Shown here piece after piece: positions 6,410 through 11,213 of a stretch of DNA of 11,213 nt. Made by a program: the position numbers and the translations under genes. The stretch lies in the NCBI GenBank assembly GCA_030587525.1, contig JAUQYW010000104.1, forward strand, positions 1-11,213, in the 5' to 3' direction. This DNA is from Candidatus Sigynarchaeota archaeon. GTDB lineage: Archaea; Asgardarchaeota; Lokiarchaeia; Sigynarchaeales; Sigynarchaeaceae. The notes under the pieces were generated by a model. It saw nothing but the letters and a program-made list of their open reading frames with translations, did not search any database and was not told the origin of the DNA. The first letter of the stretch is position 1. Each line of letters starts with the position of its first letter.

Positions 6410-7339
6410 ATGATCATGAATTCACGAACGTTTGTCTACAAAAAAGCGGGAGGCTGCGACATCCACGCGGACGTTTTCTGGGAAGATGCAACCGGCACTT
6501 CGGAGAGCACGTCCCAGCCTGGTCGTTCGACGTACCCCGTCATTGTCTGGCTTCACGGCGGCGGCCTCATCGGGGGATGTCGCACTGACATCAAGGCGGA
6601 CCAGAAATTCTTATACGTGGCGGCTGGTTTCGTGATCGTGAGCCTTGATTACCGGCTTGCTCCGGAAACGAAATTGCCCGAGATCATCGCCGATTTGCAA
6701 GATGGGGTTCGCTGGGTTCGCACCGGCCTTACTGATCACTTGCCCTTCATCGATCCTCGCCGTGTCGCCGTGATCGGGCATTCCGCGGGAGGGTACCTCG
6801 CCTTGATGAGCGGTTCTTGCATCCAACCACCGCCCAAGGCCATTGTCTCGTTCTACGGCTACGGGAATATCACGGCCCCGTGGTACAGCAAGCCTGACCC
6901 GTTCTATTGCCGGCTCCCCAGGATTTCAAAGGAGAAAGCCCTTCGATCTGTCGGGACAGCCCCCATCTCGTGTTCTGCAGGGAACAACAATCGCGGCGAG
7001 TTTTACCTGTATTGCCGCCAAAACGGCCTGTGGCCGCTGGAAATCTCCGGTCTCGACCCTTCGACGCAAGATCGTGCCTTTGACCCGTATTGCCCAGCGC
7101 GGAACGTGACGACAACCTATCCCCCGACGCTGCTCCTGCACGGCGACGCGGACACGGACGTGCCGGTGGAGCAATCCCGGCAGATGCTCGGTGCCTTGAA
7201 AAAATCCGGCGTGCCCGCTGAAATGATCACGATCAAGGGTGGTGCACATGGTTTCGATGGGCGCGGCGCGTTTGACCGTGTTGTCGGGCCTACCTTGACC
7301 AAGGTCGTGGACTTCGTCTCGGAACACGTCCATCGCTAG
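6410..7339 (+). CDS. Alpha/beta hydrolase, HSL/BD-FAE-like esterase family
   Basis: This is a probable carboxylic-ester hydrolase; the substrate is unknown. From ATG 6410 it has 309 aa. It shows the oxyanion motif HGGG (about 49-52 in VWLHGGGLIGG), the nucleophile elbow GHSAGG with Ser125, the Asp of HGDADTDVP (about 250) and the His of GGAHGFD (about 280). The catalytic triad is therefore intact. The segment GEFYLYCRQNGLWP before the Asp is a lid-like insertion seen in one subgroup from memory. There is no signal peptide, so it is cytosolic. TTG 6392 and ATG 6416 are alternative starts, and none has a clear Shine-Dalgarno site. The gene is GC-rich, unlike the exonuclease before it, and lies 61 bp before the next gene. 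Confidence 0.9.
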   Translation: MIMNSRTFVYKKAGGCDIHADVFWEDATGTSESTSQPGRSTYPVIVWLHGGGLIGGCRTDIKADQKFLYVAAGFVIVSLDYRLAPETKLPEIIADLQDGVRWVRTGLTDHLPFIDPRRVAVIGHSAGGYLALMSGSCIQPPPKAIVSFYGYGNITAPWYSKPDPFYCRLPRISKEKALRSVGTAPISCSAGNNNRGEFYLYCRQNGLWPLEISGLDPSTQDRAFDPYCPARNVTTTYPPTLLLHGDADTDVPVEQSRQMLGALKKSGVPAEMITIKGGAHGFDGRGAFDRVVGPTLTKVVDFVSEHVHR

Positions 7340-7381
7340 CACGTCTCGGGAGATAAGGAACACGCGGCCACGATCAGCATG

Positions 7382-7389
7382 TTAATATA
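7382..7389 (+). promoter_or_regulatory. TATA-like box before the two-helix membrane protein gene
   Basis: TTAATATA is centred about 27 bp before the in-frame GTG at 7413. This suggests a promoter separate from that of the hydrolase and a leaderless start four codons into the longer frame. Confidence 0.3.
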
Positions 7390-7400
7390 GGGATGCGCCC

Positions 7401-8177
7401 GTGTTCCTCCACGTGACCGACCGTTCCCCGCGACTGCTCGATGCGGTCCGACTGCCTCCCTTCATCACGACCGCGCTGGATGCCCGCAATCGTGGCCAAT
7501 ACGCCACTGGCACCTACCGGACGCCCGGGGACATGCAAGCCGCGTGCGATGCCCGGAAAACGATCGTCATCCCGGCGAATGTACCTGCCTGGCCCGTGTT
7601 TTGTTTCATGATCTTTGCCATCCTTTTAGCAATCGTGATCGTCGAAATGATGGTCTTCGGCACGTGGGACAGCAGCACCGGTATGTTCGAGGTCATGCTC
7701 GTCGGGCTCGTAGAGACCTTGCCGGTCTTCTTCATTCACAGGTTCGTCGCCATGCGCAAAAACCCGCCGTGCCTCGTGGTCTGCCCCGAAGGCCTCGCGT
7801 TCAACCTCCACGTGCCCTTCTTCGTGCCGGGAAAAGGCAAGGGCGTGTTCGTGGCTTGGTCCGATGCCAAGGAGCTCAACGAGGACATCGTCAAGTTTGG
7901 TACCTTCAAGAATCATGTCATGAAGGTCACAGATCGATCCCGGCAGCGCGACGCGATCACCACTACATTCAACTTGTCACGCGTTGCCGATGACGGCACC
8001 CGTGATCCTGGCTCGGCACATTGGTTCACGCACGTCGTGACGGCATCTGGCAGCCTCGTCGTGGACCTGTCGACGCTCGCGGGTACTGAATTTCCCGACC
8101 GCTTTCCCACCTTCCCCATCTCGCAGCTCATCGAGATCTATTGGAGAACTTTTTTCAAGAAAGAAAAACGGGAATAA
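7401..8177 (+). CDS. Hypothetical membrane protein with two transmembrane helices
   Basis: I do not recognise the family. The 258-aa product has a soluble N-terminus of about 60 residues and two hydrophobic helices: about 64-87 (WPVFCFMIFAILLAIVIVEM) and about 95-114 (MFEVMLVGLVETLPVFFIHR). A soluble domain of about 140 residues follows. The start of that domain, NPPCLVVCPEGLAFNLHV, with a later VFVAWSDAKELN, has the beta-strand style of bacterial PH-like domains on two-helix anchors; this is a weak structural guess. The start is GTG 7401. GTG 7413, four codons in, lies about 27 bp from TTAATATA (7382-7389) and would fit a leaderless mRNA. It follows the hydrolase in the same direction and faces pyrB across 18 bp. 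Confidence 0.75.
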   Translation: MFLHVTDRSPRLLDAVRLPPFITTALDARNRGQYATGTYRTPGDMQAACDARKTIVIPANVPAWPVFCFMIFAILLAIVIVEMMVFGTWDSSTGMFEVMLVGLVETLPVFFIHRFVAMRKNPPCLVVCPEGLAFNLHVPFFVPGKGKGVFVAWSDAKELNEDIVKFGTFKNHVMKVTDRSRQRDAITTTFNLSRVADDGTRDPGSAHWFTHVVTASGSLVVDLSTLAGTEFPDRFPTFPISQLIEIYWRTFFKKEKRE

Positions 8178-8187
8178 AAAGGAATCG
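8155..8187 (-). terminator. T-rich 3' end of the pyrB transcript
   Basis: Beyond the pyrB stop the minus strand has T5 tracts (complement of 8178-8182 region and 8163-8168 region) inside the end of the convergent gene. A short GCGCT/AGCGC stem (8192-8204) spans the pyrB stop. Together they suggest a terminator, weakly. Confidence 0.3.
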
Positions 8188-8195
8188 AACAGCGC

Positions 8196-9122
8196 TCACA
8201 GCGCGTCGAAGATCAAGGCCAGCAAGGCAATTCGCAGCAGCAACCCGTACTTGGGCTGCTTGAAATACACGGCTTGCGGCAGCTTGTCGACGTCCGGGTC
8301 GATTTCATTGATGCGCGGGAGGGGATGCATGATCAGCAAATCGGGTTTCCCGTTCTTGAGCACATTTTTCGTCAAGACGTAGAAGCCCTTCATCCGCAAG
8401 TATTCCTCCTCGGACCTGAACCGCTCGCGCTGCATCCGGGTCATGTACAAGACATCGAGTGATGGTAACACGGATTCCAGCGACTCGACCTCGGTGAACT
8501 GGACGTTCCTGGTTTCCAGCATCACCTTGTCCTCCTTCCGGATGTGCAGCTGCGACGGCGAAATGAGCACGAGCTTGACGTCGTAATTCATGAGCAATGG
8601 TAAAAGGGAGTGCACCGTCCGCCCGTACATGAGATCGCCGCAAACCCCGATGGTCAAGCCGTCCAGCTTGCCCCGTTCCTGGCGGATGGTCATCAAGTCG
8701 AGGAACGATTGCGTGGGATGCTCCTGTGCCCCGGACCCCGCGTTGATCACGGGAATGTTGAGGATTTCCGCGGCATACTTGGCAGCTCCTTCCCATTCCG
8801 ATCGGATGACGAGCACGTCGGCGTAATTTTCCACGACACGGAACGTATCTGAGAGTGTTTCACCCTTCTTGATCGATGACTTGTCCCAATCAGCGAAGCC
8901 GATAACTTGCCCGCCGAGATGTTTCATGGCGGCGTCGAACGACAATCTCGTTCTAGTGGAAGGTTCGAGAAAGATCGACCCGAGAATCTTGTTCGCGAGG
9001 ATTTTACTCCCGTACTTCGCGATGTCTTCCATCTTCACGGCGACATCGAGCAAGTACTCGATTTCTTCCTTCGTGAAATCGAGCGTGGAGATCACGTCCC
9101 TGTCTGCAAATGGATTGGTCAT
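8196..9122 (-). CDS. pyrB: Aspartate carbamoyltransferase catalytic subunit
   Basis: It joins carbamoyl phosphate and aspartate to N-carbamoyl-aspartate, the second step of UMP synthesis. The 308-aa length is normal. Motifs are EPSTRTRLSF (53-62, carbamoyl phosphate), the 80s loop SSIKKGET (82-89), EHPTQSFLDL (134-143), GDLMYGRTVHSL (162-173), TRMQRERF (228-235, aspartate side) and MHPLPR (265-270). The pre-HPTQ loop reads NAGSGAQE rather than the usual NAGDGxxQ. The 80s loop and TRMQRERF fit ATCase better than ornithine or other transcarbamylases. The ATG overlaps the stop of the upstream OB-fold gene (ATGA, 9119-9122), implying coupled translation. No pyrI regulatory chain is next to it. 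Confidence 0.96.
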   Translation of the reverse strand: MTNPFADRDVISTLDFTKEEIEYLLDVAVKMEDIAKYGSKILANKILGSIFLEPSTRTRLSFDAAMKHLGGQVIGFADWDKSSIKKGETLSDTFRVVENYADVLVIRSEWEGAAKYAAEILNIPVINAGSGAQEHPTQSFLDLMTIRQERGKLDGLTIGVCGDLMYGRTVHSLLPLLMNYDVKLVLISPSQLHIRKEDKVMLETRNVQFTEVESLESVLPSLDVLYMTRMQRERFRSEEEYLRMKGFYVLTKNVLKNGKPDLLIMHPLPRINEIDPDVDKLPQAVYFKQPKYGLLLRIALLALIFDAL

Positions 9123-9490
9123 GATTGCTTGTCTCCTGCGATCTTCTGCTCAAGCGAGCGTATTCTTGAAAATAATTCCTTGTCGATGCCGAGCTCATCA
9201 AGGTTCTGGATGATCACCGGCGTGAACGTGAATTTTTTGTTGGTTTTCGAGATCACGTCCCCGATAACCCGCACGAACGCGCCCGGGGCCAGCTTTCCCC
9301 TCACGACGGTCGCTTCTGTTCCCGCTTCCTTGTTTGCCTCGGCAAGATCCATCGCCATCGTGCCCGTGCCGTCTTCGATCTCGACATGTTTATCAGCAAG
9401 GCTCTTGACCGTCCCGTAAATCCAGACATGCTCGTCGGTAAAGTGCACGTCCTTGATGGATCGGGTTCTTGATTTCGTCGGGATTGACAC
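9119..9490 (-). CDS. Small OB-fold protein, RPA/tRNA-anti-like, in an operon with pyrB
   Basis: The product is 123 aa from GTG 9490. Residues about 22-97 have the five-strand pattern of a single-stranded nucleic-acid-binding OB fold: VWIYGTVKSLADKHVEIEDG, TGTMAMDL, GAFVRVIGDVISKTNKKFTF and TPVIIQNLDEL. A C-terminal helix of about 20 residues follows (ELFSRIRSLEQKIAG). The closest style is the small RPA32-like subunits. It has no cysteine, so it is not PyrI, which ends in a zinc domain. The next Met is residue 45, inside the fold, so the GTG start is preferred; GGTG lies a few bases upstream. It shares an ATGA overlap with pyrB and is divergent from rfcS, so a replication or repair role is possible but unproven. 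Confidence 0.75.
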   Translation of the reverse strand: MSIPTKSRTRSIKDVHFTDEHVWIYGTVKSLADKHVEIEDGTGTMAMDLAEANKEAGTEATVVRGKLAPGAFVRVIGDVISKTNKKFTFTPVIIQNLDELGIDKELFSRIRSLEQKIAGDKQS

Positions 9491-9529
9491 CGGTAAAGCA
9501 CCAGTTTGGCTGCGATCGCTGATCAGTAC

Positions 9530-9541
9530 CTTTTTAATTAC
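9530..9541 (-). promoter_or_regulatory. TATA-like region for the OB-fold/pyrB operon
   Basis: The minus strand reads about TAATTAAAAAGG some 45 bp before the GTG at 9490. Initiation about 26 bp downstream would leave a leader of about 20 nt. This is only a composition and spacing argument. Confidence 0.3.
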
Positions 9542-9584
9542 TTTAGAGTATTAAACCTCGTGAGCTAATATTCCTTTGTATTAG

Positions 9585-9594
9585 TAGTTTAATT
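9585..9594 (+). promoter_or_regulatory. TATA-like box for the rfcS/truA operon
   Basis: TAGTTTAATT lies about 65 bp before the rfcS ATG. A transcript start near 9616 would give a leader of about 38 nt that contains the GAGGT site at 9638-9642. The placement is weakly supported. Confidence 0.3.
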
Positions 9595-9653
9595 CTGTTG
9601 CCCTCGTGCAATGCCGCGGGCTTCGTGCTGACCAAGTGAGGTATGACGTGATC

Positions 9654-10607
9654 ATGGTAGATATGCCGTTCGTGGAAAAATACCGCCCGAGAAGCTTGAA
9701 GGAGGTCGTCGGCCAGGAGGAGATCATTTCAAGGCTCAAGGGGTTCGTGAACGATCGGTCAATGCCCCATTTAATCCTCGCCGGGCCGGCTGGCACGGGT
9801 AAAACCACCTCTGCCATTGCCATGGGCCGTGACATGTTCAAGGAAACATTCTCGCAGAATTTCAAGGAGCTGAACGCGAGCGACGCGAGGGGCATCGCGG
9901 TCGTGCGGACCATGGTCAAGGATTTCGCCCGCACACATCCCGTCGGGGACTCGCCGTTCAAGGTCCTGGTGCTGGACGAGGCAGACAACATGACCGCGGC
10001 GGCGCAACATGCATTGCGTCGCACCATGGAAAATTTCACGAAGACCTGCCGGTTCATTCTTATCTGCAACTATTCAAACAAGATCATTGCTCCGATCCAA
10101 TCACGCTGCGCGGTCCTCAGGTTCACGCCCCTCACGAACGAGGACATCCTCAAGCGGCTCCGCTACATCGCCGAGAAAGAGACCATCACCCTCACCGAGA
10201 AAGGTGGCGAGGCAATCCTCTACATGTCTGGTGGCGATTGCCGCAAGGCGGTGAATGTATTGCAGGCAGTGTCGACGATCTCGAAGGATATCACGGAGGA
10301 GTCCGTTTACCAGGTCACGGGACGCGTGTACCCTGAGGAGATCCGTGAAATGATCAAGATTGCCCTTGCCGGCCAGTTGAATCAGGCGCAAGAGAAGCTG
10401 GAAAAACTCCTGCTCGAATTCGGGCTTGCCGGGTCCGAAATCATCAAGCAGATCCACACGGAAGTTTTCAATATAGACGTCGCCGAGCCCGTGCGCATCG
10501 AGCTGATCAAGGTTGTCGGTGAAATCGACTTCCGGTTGAATCAAGGGGCAAGTGAAATGATCCAGCTCAACGCGTTGCTCGCAAAAATCGTGTTGTTGAA
10601 TAAATAA
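9654..10607 (+). CDS. rfcS: Replication factor C small subunit (clamp loader)
   Basis: This AAA+ ATPase, with RfcL, loads the PCNA sliding clamp on primed DNA. From ATG 9654 it has 317 aa, a normal intein-free length. Motifs in order are MPFVEKYRPRSLKEVVGQ (RFC box II), Walker A GPAGTGKT (44-51), Walker B VLVLDEAD (104-111), sensor 1 ILICNYSNKI, the arginine-finger SRC motif QSRCAVLRF (149-157), sensor 2 GGDCRKAVNVLQ (193-204) and the helical collar domain from about 225. GTG 9606 would add 16 residues that are unlike the family. GAGGT (9638-9642) lies 11 nt upstream of the chosen ATG. It is followed 14 bp later by truA in the same direction. Confidence 0.96.
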   Translation: MVDMPFVEKYRPRSLKEVVGQEEIISRLKGFVNDRSMPHLILAGPAGTGKTTSAIAMGRDMFKETFSQNFKELNASDARGIAVVRTMVKDFARTHPVGDSPFKVLVLDEADNMTAAAQHALRRTMENFTKTCRFILICNYSNKIIAPIQSRCAVLRFTPLTNEDILKRLRYIAEKETITLTEKGGEAILYMSGGDCRKAVNVLQAVSTISKDITEESVYQVTGRVYPEEIREMIKIALAGQLNQAQEKLEKLLLEFGLAGSEIIKQIHTEVFNIDVAEPVRIELIKVVGEIDFRLNQGASEMIQLNALLAKIVLLNK

Positions 10608-10614
10608 GGGGATC
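10607..10614 (+). promoter_or_regulatory. Shine-Dalgarno site of truA
   Basis: AGGGGATC, continuing into CC, begins at the rfcS stop codon and lies 7 nt before the truA ATG. It matches the GGTGATCC part of the archaeal consensus with one change. Confidence 0.55.
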
Positions 10615-10621
10615 CAGCCGC

Positions 10622-11213
10622 ATGACGGCCCTCGCTCCGTTTCATTATCTCGTCAAGGCATGGTATGACGGGCAATCGTACAACGGCTCGCAGTTTCAGC
10701 CCGGCTTGCGGACCGTGGACGGGGCGCTGGTCGAGGGGTTGCACGATCTCGGGTATTTGCCTCGCGACGGGCCGCATAACGACTTTTTCAAGGTGGCGGG
10801 CCGCACAGATAGGGGCGTTTCGGCGCTTGGCGCCGTTTATTACGTCAACGTGCTCAAGACTCTCCACCCGTGCGAGGTCAACGAGTGGCTCAAGATCCGC
10901 GGCCACGACATCATGATCTGGGCCGTCGCGCCGCTGCCCGGTGCCATCAACCCACGGCAAGCCATGCACCGCGTGTACAAGTATTTCCACGTCATGGCGG
11001 GCGACGCGATCAAAATCGATAACGTGAGGAAGGGCTTGGCAATGCTAGCCGGCGACCACGAGTTCAAGGGATTCACCAAGGCCCGCATCAATCCCGCCAT
11101 AAGGACCACGAGAGCGCTCGATGCTGCCGAGATCGATGTCACGGGCGACGTGATCGTGTTCACCTTCCGGAGCCAAGGATTCTTGTGGGAACAGGTGCGG
11201 CGCATGGTCGCCT
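10622..11213 (+). CDS. truA: tRNA pseudouridine synthase TruA, 3' end outside the window
   Basis: TruA isomerises uridines at positions 38-40 of the tRNA anticodon arm. The frame is open from ATG 10622 to the last base: 197 codons of a protein usually 250-300 aa long. The catalytic motif is VAGRTDRGVSALG with Asp63. Other family features are KAWYDGQSYNGSQFQPG at the N-terminus (about 12-28), HRVYKYFHV (116-124), GDHEFKGFTK (144-153) and the archaeal-style GFLWEQVRRMVA at the truncated end. The 14-bp spacing from rfcS and a good Shine-Dalgarno site indicate an operon. Nothing in the visible part looks damaged; the truncation is only the window edge. Confidence 0.95.
   Translation, partial: MTALAPFHYLVKAWYDGQSYNGSQFQPGLRTVDGALVEGLHDLGYLPRDGPHNDFFKVAGRTDRGVSALGAVYYVNVLKTLHPCEVNEWLKIRGHDIMIWAVAPLPGAINPRQAMHRVYKYFHVMAGDAIKIDNVRKGLAMLAGDHEFKGFTKARINPAIRTTRALDAAEIDVTGDVIVFTFRSQGFLWEQVRRMVA

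Noticed and set aside
9119..9490. pyrI, the aspartate carbamoyltransferase regulatory chain
   Set aside because: The protein has no cysteines and no C-terminal zinc domain, is too short, and has an RPA-like OB pattern instead.
9643..9651. A two-codon upstream ORF (ATG ACG TGA) just before rfcS
   Set aside because: Its ATG abuts the GAGGT site with no spacing and it is too short to distinguish from chance.
9654..10607. Intein in the RFC small subunit, common in archaea
   Set aside because: Walker A, Walker B and SRC motifs are uninterrupted and the length is normal.
10541..11205. Long minus-strand frames over the right end
   Set aside because: They oppose the intact truA frame and have no recognisable protein pattern.
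1..11213. CRISPR arrays, insertion sequences, integrase genes or attachment sites
   Set aside because: No regularly spaced direct repeats, transposase motifs or terminal inverted repeats were seen.

Overview
The window looks like a piece of an archaeal chromosome, most likely from an Asgard (Lokiarchaeia-like) archaeon. The information-processing genes are clearly archaeal: elongation factor 1A, replication factor C small subunit and an archaeal-type TruA. Promoters read as archaeal TATA boxes, some driving near-leaderless transcripts. The Asgard assignment is an inference. It rests mainly on the large protein at the left edge, whose FWGHCSNLQAW-type block I associate from memory with Lokiarchaeal hypothetical proteins.

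Layout, left to right. (1) 1-2556: an AT-rich hypothetical gene of about 770 codons, all-helical and repeat-like, ending in a poly-aspartate tail. A gene-free 200-bp gap with a T-tract for each strand follows. (2) 2557-4412: EF-1A on the minus strand, divergent from a small DNA-binding regulator (ribbon-helix-helix-like N-terminus plus winged-helix-like C-terminus). (3) 4413-5418: a 92-bp convergent gap with an imperfect inverted repeat, then a PIN-domain toxin candidate (minus). It is divergent from an antitoxin candidate with RHH and UPF0175-like parts (plus). Their 56-bp spacer holds one central TATA box flanked by three copies of a CTAGCA palindrome. (4) 5438-6274: a stand-alone SEC-C zinc-binding peptide, or remnant, then a YprB/RNase_H_2-type DEDDy exonuclease split by a one-base frameshift at a G6 run. 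(5) 6410-8177: an alpha/beta hydrolase and a two-helix membrane protein of unknown function. (6) 8196-9490 (minus): an OB-fold protein overlapping pyrB (aspartate carbamoyltransferase) by ATGA. (7) 9654-11213 (plus): rfcS followed after 14 bp by truA, which runs off the window.

How the genes fit together: tuf, pyrB with its OB-fold partner, and rfcS with truA are core translation, pyrimidine, replication and tRNA-modification genes. They are comparatively GC-rich, and the tuf, rfcS and truA starts carry Shine-Dalgarno-like sites. Between and beside them lie AT-richer accessory genes, several probably read from leaderless or near-leaderless transcripts. The most system-like element is the PIN/RHH-UPF0175 divergent pair, whose spacer appears built for shared initiation and autorepression. 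No rRNA, tRNA, CRISPR array, insertion sequence or intein was recognised.
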